Shown here: one piece after another, positions 24,940-34,186 of the stretch
Layout: each line of letters begins with the position of its first letter
Position numbering within the stretch: the stretch's first letter is position 1
Assembly (NCBI GenBank): GCA_024235015.1
Contig: JACKNG010000002.1
Location: 372,001-436,000 of the forward strand
Direction of reading: 5' to 3'
Source: Gammaproteobacteria bacterium
GTDB lineage: Bacteria; Pseudomonadota; Gammaproteobacteria; Ga0077536
DNA length: 64,000 bases
Position numbers and translations under genes: made by a program
Notes under the pieces: model-generated
Seen by the model: only the letters and a program-made list of their open reading frames with translations
What the model was told of the DNA's origin: nothing
Databases searched by the model: none

Positions 24940-26199
24940 ATGAACCACCCACCCGAGATCGTCATCGCCGGCGGCGGCATCGCCGGCCTCACCCTCGCCC
25001 TCGCCTTGCATGACGCGGGTATCACGGCACGGGTCTACGAATCGACCACGACGCTCGGTGAACTCGGCGTCGGCATCAACGTGCTGCCGCACGCGGCCCG
25101 GGAATTCGCGCGACTGGGCGTGCTCGATCGCCTCGTCGCCAGCGGCGTCGAGCTCGAACGCTACATGTGGTTCAACCGTTTCGGCCAGGAAATCCTCGCC
25201 GAGCCGCGCGGCCGTCGGGCCGGCTACGCCTGGCCGCAGGTCTCGATCCATCGCGGCGCCCTGCACCGCATCCTCGCCGAGGCCGTGCGCGAACGCCTCG
25301 GCCATGGCGCCATCGTGCTCGGCCATCACCTGCAGGACTTCGCGCAGGACGACGCACGGGTGCAGGCCCGCTTCGTCGACAAGGCCAGCGGCGCCCGTCG
25401 CGCCGCGGTCGAGTGCGACCTGCTGGTGGCCGCCGACGGCATTCACTCGGCGGCCCGCCGCACCTTCTACCCGGACGAAGGCCCGCCGCGCTGGGCCGGC
25501 AACATGATGTGGCGCATGACGGTCGAACTGGCACGCCCCGTACTCGGCGGCGCCACCATGTTCTCGGCCGGCACCGGCGACATCAAGGTCGTCGGCTACG
25601 AAATCTCGGCGGCGCACAAGGCTGCCGGCGGTTCGCTGTTCAACTGGATCGCGGAAGTCAAAGTGGGCGAGCCCGAGACGACGCCGCCGGAACGCGAGGA
25701 CTGGAACCGTGTCGCCACGGTCGACGAGTTCCTGCCCCACTTCGCCGACTGGACGTTCGACTGGCTGGACGTGCCGGCCCTGGCACGTGCTTCGCGCCAG
25801 GCCTTCGCCTTTCCCATGGTCGATCGCGACCCGCTGCCGCGCTGGACGCACGGCCGCGTGACCCTGCTCGGCGATGCCGCCCACCCGATGTGGCCGATCG
25901 GGTCGAACGGCGCCTCGCAGGCGGTCCTCGACTGTCGCGCCCTGGTCGATGCGCTGGTCGCCGACGCCGCTGGCGATCTCGAGGCGGCGCTCGCTGCTTA
26001 CGAAGGCGAGCGCCGCCCGGCGACCGCCGCGGTGGTCGAGGCCAACCGCAGCCGTGCCCACGACAGCATGCTCGACCTCGTTGCCGCGCGCGCGCCGGCG
26101 GGCTTCGAGCGTATCGAGGACGTGGTCAGCCGCGCCGAACTCGAGGCGCTCTCGGCAAGCTACAAGCAGACTGCGCGCTTCGCCCGCGAACAGCTGTGA
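24940..26199 (+). CDS. FAD-dependent aromatic-ring monooxygenase (PHBH family)
   Basis: A 419-residue class A flavoprotein monooxygenase. IVIAGGGIAGLTLALALHDA (residues 7-26) is the Rossmann FAD motif, CDLLVAADGIHSAARRTFYP near 159-178 the DG fingerprint, and GRVTLLGDAAHPMWPIGSNG near 305-324 the second FAD motif. This architecture matches salicylate- and hydroxybenzoate-type hydroxylases that insert one oxygen into an activated ring using NAD(P)H. The long C-terminus (DSMLDLVAARAPAGF onward) is common to flavin-dependent oxidoreductases near degradation genes. It reads away from the FAH hydrolase across 231 bases. The substrate is unknown. Confidence 0.92.
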   Translation: MNHPPEIVIAGGGIAGLTLALALHDAGITARVYESTTTLGELGVGINVLPHAAREFARLGVLDRLVASGVELERYMWFNRFGQEILAEPRGRRAGYAWPQVSIHRGALHRILAEAVRERLGHGAIVLGHHLQDFAQDDARVQARFVDKASGARRAAVECDLLVAADGIHSAARRTFYPDEGPPRWAGNMMWRMTVELARPVLGGATMFSAGTGDIKVVGYEISAAHKAAGGSLFNWIAEVKVGEPETTPPEREDWNRVATVDEFLPHFADWTFDWLDVPALARASRQAFAFPMVDRDPLPRWTHGRVTLLGDAAHPMWPIGSNGASQAVLDCRALVDALVADAAGDLEAALAAYEGERRPATAAVVEANRSRAHDSMLDLVAARAPAGFERIEDVVSRAELEALSASYKQTARFAREQL

Positions 26200-26380
26200 G
26201 GAAACCGCAACGCGCGTGATGCAGATACGGCGCGGCGGGACGGAGAACGCGGCTGCGAGGCCGCCGGGCGATCGATTCGACCGGTGCGCCGCGGCTTGCC
26301 GGGCAGCGCGCGCGGCCTTGCGCCGCGCGGGGTGTCAACCGATCCGGTGAAGCGAGCCCGCGCGCAGTCGCTTGGCGGGC

Positions 26381-29300
26381 TTATTCGCACTCGGCAGCGT
26401 CGTCCTCGTCGTCATCGTCGTCGTCGTCACCTTCACCCTCGCCGCCCTGGTCCGAGCTGCGTTCGAGCATGGCGAGGATGGCGTCGACGGTAGGCTCCTG
26501 CAGCCGCCCCTGGATGAAGGTTCCGCTCTGTGCGACCGGGTCGATCAGCGGATCGAAATACAACTCCTTGCAACCCGTGCAGCTCGTGTAATCGATATCG
26601 CCAAGGCCGCCGAGACCGAGCAGCAAGGCATCGGCGTTGAGGCCGGCACCCGGTTCGAAGGCGAGGTTCTCGGTGGCGACGACGAAATCGCCGAACGAGG
26701 CCAGGGCCGCGAAGGCGCCTTCGCTGCCGCCACCGCTGATCGCGATGTCGTGGGCCATGACGTCGAGGCCGCGGAAGCCGAAGACGAGGGCGATCGGGGC
26801 CTCGATGGCGCTCGGATCACCCAGGAAGCGATCGACGATCTCGAGCCCGAAATCAGGCACGAGCGGGGCGCCGGCGGCGCTGCCGGCGTGGACTGCGAGC
26901 AGGCCGCTCACGTTCAGCACGGCGTGGTCGAGGCCGACGATCGACGCGTGGGTTACCGCAGCGCTACCGCCACGGAGGACGAGCTGCTCGGCGGTGACGT
27001 CGACGGCCGTTCCGCGCAAGGCTGCATAGGCGCCCGTCCCGCTGCCGCCCTGGAGGCCGACATGCGCAGCATCGACGACGATGCTGCCGCCGTTGATCGA
27101 CGCATGGGCATTGGCTCCACTGCCTCCGGCCAGGGTGAGTTGGCCGGCCAGAACGGCGACCGTATTGGTTCCGGAGATCTCGGCATAGGCGCCTGAACCG
27201 CTGCCACCCTGGAGCGTGACGCGCGGCGGATCGACGTCGACGTCGTCACCGCTGATGGCGACGTAGGCACCACCGCCGCTGCCGCCGGTCAGCGCGATGT
27301 CCTCGGCCAGTAGCTTCACCGCCGTACCGCTGACCGCAGCGTACGCGTCAGTACCTGCGCCGCCGGACAAGGCGAGGGAGGTGCTCGCCAGGTTCACGGG
27401 GCCACCGTTCACCGCGACATGCGCGGCCGTGCCATCACCGCCGAGGAGGTTGATGCTGGTGTCGGCGGAGACATCGACCGATGTGCCGCTGACCGCGGCG
27501 TAGGACGAGGCGCCGCTGCCGCCTTGCAGGTCGAGAGTCAACGCATCGAGGTTGACCGTGCCGCCGATGAGCGCGGCCGCACCGCCATCGCCACCGCCGT
27601 AGAGCGCGATGTCGTCGGCGGTGACGCTGAGCGAATTGCGCCCTGCCAGCACCGCCATCGGCGCATTGACCGTGACCGGTGTGGTGACGAACAGGTCGAT
27701 GACGTCGCTGTCGGCGCCGGGCGGCGTTGCACCGGCGGCGGTGCCGCCGCGCAGTTCGAGCAGGCCGCTGCCGTGGGCGTGCACAGTGGTCGAGTCGAGG
27801 CCAATCACGGCCACGTGGGCAGCGGCCGTGGTGCCGCCTTCGAGGAGGATGTTCTGCGCTTCGAGCTCGATGGTGGAAGCGAGCAGGCGAATGCCCGTGT
27901 CCCCCGCCTGCAACAGGATGTTGCCGTCACCGGCATCGCGGAAGGCGGCATCGCCCCCGGGCGCGTTGGCGAGCAGCGACAGGATGCCGTTGGTCACGAC
28001 GAGGTTGCCCTTGATGTCGATGCTGCGGCCGGCCTCGAGGCGCAGCGTGCCCTGGTTGGCCACGATATCCAGGCCCAGTGGCAGCAGGATGTCGTTGTTC
28101 GCCTGCAGCACCAGGGTCGCGCCGCTGTTGAGGATGTCGATCACCGACGCGATCGAGACGGACTGCTCGGCGTCGGGGTTGGCGCCGAAGCCGACGTCGC
28201 CACCGATGCCGAAGTCGGCCGTCGAGCTGATGATGTCGATGCGCCCGGCACCGAGGATGCCGTCGACGCTGGCATTGGGGCTGCGGACCAGCGCGCGCTC
28301 GCCGCCGAGACTGCTGATACCGCCGCTGCCGATCAGGTCGCTGGGCAATTCACCGGCCAGGCTGTTGACCGGTGAGATCACGCCGGTCAGCCCCATCGAC
28401 ATGTCGACGAAGGTCACCGCGCCGCGGTCCTCGAACCAGTTCGGGCTGCGGACGAGGATGTTGCCGCTGGCCAGCGTGAACGTACCACCGTTGCCGACGC
28501 GGTCGTCGAGATGGCTGCCGACCAGGCTGTTGGTCGAGGAGACGAAGCCCGTGACCGGGGTCACCGGCGCACCGTCGCCGACCATGATGGTGACTGCGCC
28601 GAAGGCCTCACCGGTGCCGTCGGACCACTCGGTGCTACGCACGATCAGGTTGCCGTTGCCGAACTCGCTGACCCCGTTCAGGCCGACGAAGTCGCCGGGC
28701 CGCCCGACCAGGCTGTTGCTCGCGCTCACCGTTCCCTTGATCGGGTTGAGCGGGTCGAACACGGTGACGGCGCCGGCGTCGTTGTTCCAGCTCGTCGTAC
28801 GCAGCACCACCAGCCCCTGGTTGTCGGTGTTGAAGAGCTGCTGGGCGATGGCACCGACCTGGTCGCCGGCCGTGCTGCCGACCAGGCTGTTGCTCGACGA
28901 TACCGCGCCGACCAGCGGTGCCGCGGAATCGAGCACCGTGACTGCGCCGCGCGAGCCGTTCCAGGTCTCGCTCAGCATCAGCAGCCGATCGACGTAGTAG
29001 AGATCGACGATGTCCTGCCCGACGCGGTCGCCGGCGGTCGAGCCGACCAGGCTGTTGGCCGCGGACACCGTGCCCTTGGCGCCGGTGGCGATGCTGCCGA
29101 AGGTCACCGCGCCCATGCCGCCGTTCCAATCGGGCGAGGCCACGTAGTAGCGGTCGTTGCTGGTCTCAGTGACGTCCCAGTCACCGACGCGGTCGCCGGC
29201 ATTGCCGCCGACCAGGCTGTTGCTCGGGCCGACGGTGCCGACGAGGTCGCTCGAGGTGTTCCAGAAGGTCACCGCGCCGGCGTTGCTGTTCCAGGTGTCG

Positions 29301-32300
29301 GTGACGAGCAGGCGGTTGCCATTGGACAGGAAACGCAGGAAGCCACCGCCGACGCGGTCGTTGGTATGCGAACCGACCAGGCTGTTGCTCGCGCTCACCA
29401 CGCCGACCTTGGGCGTGCCGAGAAGGAAGGTGGTGATGGCACCGGCATTGGTATTGGCGCCGTTGTCCCACAGCGGGCTTTCGATCACGACCCAGGTGCC
29501 ACCCGGCGTGGACGTGGTGTAGATACCGCCGCTGCCGAGGTCGTCGAAGGCGGTCGAGCCGAGCAGGCTGTTGCTCGCGCTGATCGGGCCGACCGGCAGG
29601 GTTCCGGTGCCGTCGAAGAAGGTCAGCGCGCCCTTGTCGTTGTCGAATTGCTGCGACTCGACGTAGAACTGGCTGCCGCTGAGGAAATTGCAGCAGGACT
29701 GCCCGACCAGGTCGCCGTTGGTGACGCCGCGCAGGCTGTTCGTCGAGTTGACGGGCCCGGTGACCCCGGTCGTGACGTTGCCCCAGGTAATGGCGCCGGC
29801 ATCGGGCTGGCCGGCGTTCTCGACGTGCGGGCTCAGGATGGCGAAGGTGTTGGTGCCGAACACCTGGTAGATGCCGTTACTGCCGACCCGATCGCCACCG
29901 ACGTTGCCGACCACGCTGTTGGTGCCGTCGATGTCGCCCGCCAAACCGGTGCCGGCGTTGAGGTTGACGAAGGTCACCGCGCCGGCATTGTTGTTCCACA
30001 GTTCGTTGAGCAGCAGGAGGTTGCCGTTGGACAACTGCTGGTAGTCGCCGAACGAGCCCACGCGATCGTTGGTATTCGTGCCAACGAAGCTGTTCAGGTT
30101 GCTGAGCGGGCCCTGCACGCCGCTGTTGATGTCAGCGAAAGTGACCGCGCCGGCATCGGTCGCGCCACCGTTGTCGTTGCGGCTGCTGAACACGGCGTAG
30201 TACTGGTTGACGCCGGCGGAGAATTGCTCGACGCCATCCAGGCCGATCTGGTCTCCGGATGAATCACCAAACAGGGAGATGGTGGCGGAGGTGCCGTCGA
30301 TACTGCCGACCATCCCGGCGCCATTGACGAGATCGACGAACGTCACCGCGCCGGTGTCGGTATTCCACTGCGGATTGATCAGCACGACGTTGCCGTTGTC
30401 CAAAATCTCGCGATTCATCCCGAGACCAATGAAATCGTCGTCGTTGGTGCCGACCAGGCTGTTGGTGTCGTCGACGGTGCCGGCGAGACCGAGGTCGCTG
30501 TCGACGAAGGTCACGGCGCCGGCGTTGCTCGCGCTGGCGTTGCTGTTGAACACCGTGCTGCTGTAGACGGCGTAGTAAGTGCCGCCGGCGACGGAGATCT
30601 CCTCGACGCCGTCGCTGCCGACGCCGTCGCCGCCCTGCGCTCCGACCAGGCTGTTGCTGCTGTTCGCGAACGCGCCGAATCCACCCTCGTTCAGGATGTG
30701 GCCAAAGGTGAGATCGATGTAGGTCACGGCGCCGGCAGTGCCGCCCCACTCCGGGCTCTGCACGACGATGTTGCCATTGTTGAGGAACAACAGGCCGCCG
30801 CTGCCGACCCGGTCACCGGGGTTGCCGATCAGGCTGTTGCCGGCGCCGATCAGGCCGGCCTCGCCGGTGTCGACGTCGACGACGGTCACGGCGCCGATCT
30901 GGTTACCGGCCTCGAAATCCGGGCTGACGATGACGTAGTGGCCGTTGAACAGGTCCGCATCGAAGATGCCGTTGGGCGCGAAGCCGTCACCGGGGTTGGT
31001 ACCGACCAGGCTGTTGTTGCTGTTGACCACCGCGTTGAAACCGGCCTCGCCGAAGATCTTGTCCGCGTTCAGGTCGAGATAGGTCGCCGCGCCGGCGCTG
31101 CCGTTGAAGCCGGGGCTGAACACCACGGCATTGCCGTTGCCGAGATTCAGCAGGCCGCCATCACCGATGCGGTCGCCCATCGCCGCGCCGACCAGGCTGT
31201 TGGTGCCGTCGGCCATGCCGGTCACGCCGGTCGCGGTACTGGCGATGGTGACCGCGCCGACGCCGCCCTGCAGATCCGGGCTCAGCACGATGTAGTAGCT
31301 GCCGACGGCCTGGATGCCGCCGCTGCCGAGCTGATCGCCGGGCGCGGGACCGATCAGGGCGGTCGATGCGCTGAGCGTACCCGTCACCGGCGCCAGCGGG
31401 TCGATGAAGGCCACCGCGCCGGCGTTGCCGTTGAAACCCGGCACCATGTAGAGCAGCTTGCCGCCACTGAGGAACTGGAAGGAATTCGCGAATCCGCCAA
31501 CGGCGTCGTTGGCAAACCCGCCGAGCAGGCTGTTGGAGCCGCTGACCACGCCACTGAGGGCATTGCCGACCGTGTACCAGGTCAGCGCGCCGGCGTTGGT
31601 CGCGCCGCCGTTGTCGAAGTCCGGGCTGCGCACGCCATAGAGATTGGAGGAGACGAAGCTCAGGCCGGCGCTGCCGACGGCATCGAGATCGGTGGCGCCG
31701 ACGAGGCTGTTGGCGGCAGCGACCGTGCCGCGGGCGGCCGTGGCGGTGCCGGCGAAGCGCAGGTTGATCCCGTCGATGAAGGTCACCGCGCCACGATCGG
31801 TACCGGCACCGTCCCAGGACGGGCTCCTGACCGCATAGACACCGCTGCCGAGGTGCTGCACCCCGCCGCTGCCGACGGCGTCGGTCGCCGTGGTCCCGAC
31901 GAGGCTGTTGGTCGCGCTCACCAGGCCCTTCGGCGCGCTGTTGACGTTGAAGAAGGTGACTGCGCCGGCGCCGCCGTGATTGTTGGCCACGTAGTAGTTG
32001 GTGCTGCTGCCGCTGACGCCGCTGATGAAATTGCTGCCGAGCAGGTCGCCGGTATTGGCACCGACCAGGCTGATGCCGGTGCCCACCGTGCCCTTGAATG
32101 CACCCGGCGCGAGGATCGTGATGGCGCCGCGATCGCCGTTGAACGAAGGACTGCGGACACCGATCATCGTGCCCAGCGTCTGCACGCTGGAGTTGCCGAC
32201 GAGATCGCCGGGGTTGGCGCCGACCAGGCTGTTGGTCGCGCCGACGACGCCGTTCAGGCCGGCGATCGGATCGAAGGGCGTGAGCGCACCGGCATCCGAA

Positions 32301-34186
32301 TTCCAGTTGTAGCTGCGCAGGTAGTTGATGCCTGCCACGCTGGACAGGTTGAGGCCGTTGCCGACCATGTCGCCGGCATGGCTGCCGGTGAGGGTCGTCA
32401 GCAGCGCGCCGTCGGTGGCGTCGAAGAGGTAGACCGCGCCGGCATCGACGCCGCCGAAGTCGTCGAGGTAGTCGAACACGAGGTACTTCGCCGGGGTCGA
32501 GAAGTCACCGTTCTCGTAGAGGAACTGCACGTTCTGGCCGAAGGCGTTGTTCTCGCCGGGGTGCGGGTCGAGCAGGCTCAGGCTGCCGCCGGCGTTGTCC
32601 TGCTCGGTGAAGACGATGTTCTTCGGATCGAAGATCACCGTGCCCGCCTCGCCGTGTGTGGAGGGTGCCGAGACATCGGGCGCGCTGGTCAGTTGGTAAC
32701 CGTTCTTGCCCGAGATCTCGATCGTGCCGCCGTTGCCGTTGGCCGCCCCGCCCCGCGCGGACGCAAGACCGGCAAATTCGATGGTGTCGTCCGCCCACGC
32801 CACGATGCTGCCGCCGTTGCCGGCACTGACCGCGTCGGCCTTGATGACCGTGTTGGCGTTGACCACCGTGCGTTTCGCCGTCGGCAGGCCCTCGCCACCG
32901 CGGAAGCCGCCGCCCACGCGCACGGTGCCACCGCCGCTCGCGCCGCTGGCGTCGATGTTCGCCGCGGCCAGGGTGATCTCGTCGCCGAACACCTCGACGC
33001 GTCCGCCGGCGCTGCCGGTCGCGGTCATGGTGGCCGAGCTGAACAGGTTGTCACCGGCGTCGACGCGGACCCGGCCGCCGGGTCCGCTGTCCGCGCTCGC
33101 ATCGAGGCGGGCGCCGGACGTGGCGAGGGTCTCGACGGTGGTCGCGACCTCGACCGCGCCGCCGCTGCCCACGCCGTGGGCGCTGAGCTTGCCGCCGAGC
33201 AGTGCGCGGTCGGCAGTGACGCTGACCGTGCCACCCTGATCGCCATCGGCGGCGACCTTGCCGAGCGCGTAGACGCGGCCTTCGCCGGCCGCGTTGCTGG
33301 CCCTGACCTCGACCGCGCCGGCCTGGCCGGCGCCGGAGGCCGTGGTCGCGCTGCCGTCGTCGAGGTAAGCGGTCGTGCTGGCGGCGAGGACCACGCGCCC
33401 GGCACTGTCGCGGGTCACGGCATCGGCGCTGATGCGCCCGCCCTGGTGGATGCTGCCGGCGAACACGCCGACGCTGCCGCCCTCGGCGAGCAGGCGGCCG
33501 AGGTTGACGACCTCGTCCTCCGGCGCCCGGACCTCGAAGGTGATGTCGGGATGATCGAGGCTGGCCAGGGTGATGCTGCGCCCGGCGGCCAGCACCAGCT
33601 CGCCCCCGGGACTCTCGATGAGACCGCTGTTGTCGTTGCCGGCCTGTGCCTCGTTGACGATGCGCGGCGCGATCAGCACCACTTCGCCGCCCGGGCCGGT
33701 CTTGATGTAACCGTGATTGACCAGCTCGTTGCCGTCACCCTCGAAGTGCAGGCGGCCCTGGAGGAAATCCTCGTCGCGGATGCCGAGGGTGGACAGCACG
33801 AGGCCGGCGGTGTCGACCTTGGCATCGCGCCCGATCAGGATGCCCGACGGGTTGATCAGGAACACCCGCCCGTTGGACACGAGGTTGCCGAGGATCTCCG
33901 AGCTGTTGCCGGCGGTGACGCGGTTGAGCACCGCGCTGGCCGCGCTCTGCTGGATGAAGCGGGTGGTCTCGCCGGCGCCGATGTCGAAACCGCGCCAGTT
34001 GATGATGGCGCTGGGCGAATTGGTGATCTCGAGCGTACGGGCATCCGGGTTGGCGAAGCTCACCTGGCCGTGGACGACGTTCGCACCGTTCGGATTGGCC
34101 GCGGCGACGCCGCTCGCGAGCACTCCGCAGGCAAACCACGACAGCGCGCCGTGACGGCGGCAACGCCGATTCAGCGTACCGTGCAT
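26381..34186 (-). CDS. Large two-partner-secretion exoprotein (TpsA, filamentous haemagglutinin-like)
   Basis: A 2601-residue secreted protein. The signal peptide (GALSWFACGVLASGVAAANP) is followed by the TPS/haemagglutinin N-terminal domain (about 30-290), with SPSAIINWRGFDIGAGET, VLNRVTAGNSSEILGNL and VFLINPSGILIGRDA. Residues about 290-530 are beta-helix-like G-rich repeats. Residues about 595-1960 hold about 24 repeats with the core NSLVGxxxxDxVGxGG and xGAVTF. Residues about 2215-2415 hold eight LxGGSGxxAYAxISG repeats. The tail contains CTGC, a terminal acidic run (GDDDDDDDEDDAAE) and a last Cys near the end. No protease, toxin or CDI domain is seen. The start overlaps the FecR gene by 16 bases. 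It is expected to be exported through the TpsB pore at 35508-37085 and to act at the surface, probably in adhesion. Confidence 0.9.
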   Translation of the reverse strand: MHGTLNRRCRRHGALSWFACGVLASGVAAANPNGANVVHGQVSFANPDARTLEITNSPSAIINWRGFDIGAGETTRFIQQSAASAVLNRVTAGNSSEILGNLVSNGRVFLINPSGILIGRDAKVDTAGLVLSTLGIRDEDFLQGRLHFEGDGNELVNHGYIKTGPGGEVVLIAPRIVNEAQAGNDNSGLIESPGGELVLAAGRSITLASLDHPDITFEVRAPEDEVVNLGRLLAEGGSVGVFAGSIHQGGRISADAVTRDSAGRVVLAASTTAYLDDGSATTASGAGQAGAVEVRASNAAGEGRVYALGKVAADGDQGGTVSVTADRALLGGKLSAHGVGSGGAVEVATTVETLATSGARLDASADSGPGGRVRVDAGDNLFSSATMTATGSAGGRVEVFGDEITLAAANIDASGASGGGTVRVGGGFRGGEGLPTAKRTVVNANTVIKADAVSAGNGGSIVAWADDTIEFAGLASARGGAANGNGGTIEISGKNGYQLTSAPDVSAPSTHGEAGTVIFDPKNIVFTEQDNAGGSLSLLDPHPGENNAFGQNVQFLYENGDFSTPAKYLVFDYLDDFGGVDAGAVYLFDATDGALLTTLTGSHAGDMVGNGLNLSSVAGINYLRSYNWNSDAGALTPFDPIAGLNGVVGATNSLVGANPGDLVGNSSVQTLGTMIGVRSPSFNGDRGAITILAPGAFKGTVGTGISLVGANTGDLLGSNFISGVSGSSTNYYVANNHGGAGAVTFFNVNSAPKGLVSATNSLVGTTATDAVGSGGVQHLGSGVYAVRSPSWDGAGTDRGAVTFIDGINLRFAGTATAARGTVAAANSLVGATDLDAVGSAGLSFVSSNLYGVRSPDFDNGGATNAGALTWYTVGNALSGVVSGSNSLLGGFANDAVGGFANSFQFLSGGKLLYMVPGFNGNAGAVAFIDPLAPVTGTLSASTALIGPAPGDQLGSGGIQAVGSYYIVLSPDLQGGVGAVTIASTATGVTGMADGTNSLVGAAMGDRIGDGGLLNLGNGNAVVFSPGFNGSAGAATYLDLNADKIFGEAGFNAVVNSNNSLVGTNPGDGFAPNGIFDADLFNGHYVIVSPDFEAGNQIGAVTVVDVDTGEAGLIGAGNSLIGNPGDRVGSGGLLFLNNGNIVVQSPEWGGTAGAVTYIDLTFGHILNEGGFGAFANSSNSLVGAQGGDGVGSDGVEEISVAGGTYYAVYSSTVFNSNASASNAGAVTFVDSDLGLAGTVDDTNSLVGTNDDDFIGLGMNREILDNGNVVLINPQWNTDTGAVTFVDLVNGAGMVGSIDGTSATISLFGDSSGDQIGLDGVEQFSAGVNQYYAVFSSRNDNGGATDAGAVTFADINSGVQGPLSNLNSFVGTNTNDRVGSFGDYQQLSNGNLLLLNELWNNNAGAVTFVNLNAGTGLAGDIDGTNSVVGNVGGDRVGSNGIYQVFGTNTFAILSPHVENAGQPDAGAITWGNVTTGVTGPVNSTNSLRGVTNGDLVGQSCCNFLSGSQFYVESQQFDNDKGALTFFDGTGTLPVGPISASNSLLGSTAFDDLGSGGIYTTSTPGGTWVVIESPLWDNGANTNAGAITTFLLGTPKVGVVSASNSLVGSHTNDRVGGGFLRFLSNGNRLLVTDTWNSNAGAVTFWNTSSDLVGTVGPSNSLVGGNAGDRVGDWDVTETSNDRYYVASPDWNGGMGAVTFGSIATGAKGTVSAANSLVGSTAGDRVGQDIVDLYYVDRLLMLSETWNGSRGAVTVLDSAAPLVGAVSSSNSLVGSTAGDQVGAIAQQLFNTDNQGLVVLRTTSWNNDAGAVTVFDPLNPIKGTVSASNSLVGRPGDFVGLNGVSEFGNGNLIVRSTEWSDGTGEAFGAVTIMVGDGAPVTPVTGFVSSTNSLVGSHLDDRVGNGGTFTLASGNILVRSPNWFEDRGAVTFVDMSMGLTGVISPVNSLAGELPSDLIGSGGISSLGGERALVRSPNASVDGILGAGRIDIISSTADFGIGGDVGFGANPDAEQSVSIASVIDILNSGATLVLQANNDILLPLGLDIVANQGTLRLEAGRSIDIKGNLVVTNGILSLLANAPGGDAAFRDAGDGNILLQAGDTGIRLLASTIELEAQNILLEGGTTAAAHVAVIGLDSTTVHAHGSGLLELRGGTAAGATPPGADSDVIDLFVTTPVTVNAPMAVLAGRNSLSVTADDIALYGGGDGGAAALIGGTVNLDALTLDLQGGSGASSYAAVSGTSVDVSADTSINLLGGDGTAAHVAVNGGPVNLASTSLALSGGAGTDAYAAVSGTAVKLLAEDIALTGGSGGGAYVAISGDDVDVDPPRVTLQGGSGSGAYAEISGTNTVAVLAGQLTLAGGSGANAHASINGGSIVVDAAHVGLQGGSGTGAYAALRGTAVDVTAEQLVLRGGSAAVTHASIVGLDHAVLNVSGLLAVHAGSAAGAPLVPDFGLEIVDRFLGDPSAIEAPIALVFGFRGLDVMAHDIAISGGGSEGAFAALASFGDFVVATENLAFEPGAGLNADALLLGLGGLGDIDYTSCTGCKELYFDPLIDPVAQSGTFIQGRLQEPTVDAILAMLERSSDQGGEGEGDDDDDDDEDDAAECE
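26945..27545 (-). repeat. C-terminal GGSG repeats within tpsA
   Basis: Eight coding repeats of about 23-25 residues follow the pattern LxLxGGSGxxAYAxISGT, each followed by a VDVxAxx linker. Examples are VTLQGGSGSGAYAEISGT and IALTGGSGGGAYVAISGD. The copies are diverged at the DNA level. The pattern suggests one beta-helix coil per unit, forming a rigid stalk. Confidence 0.8.
28310..32410 (-). repeat. About 24 DUF5650-like repeats within tpsA
   Basis: The coding repeats of about 57 residues each contain SASNSLVGSTAGDRVGxGG, a strand such as LSNGNxVVxSPxWN, and AGAVTFxD. I counted about 24 occurrences of the NSLVG...DxVG core, including degenerate ones (ISLFGDSSGDQIG, TALIGPAPGDQLG). This is the pattern of the DUF5650 family as I remember it. 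Units are diverged from each other, so this is an old amplification rather than a recent expansion. Confidence 0.85.

Noticed and set aside
28310..32410. Repeats that could be mistaken for a CRISPR array
   Set aside because: The units are coding, about 170 bases long, diverged, and not separated by unique spacers of constant length; no cas gene is present.
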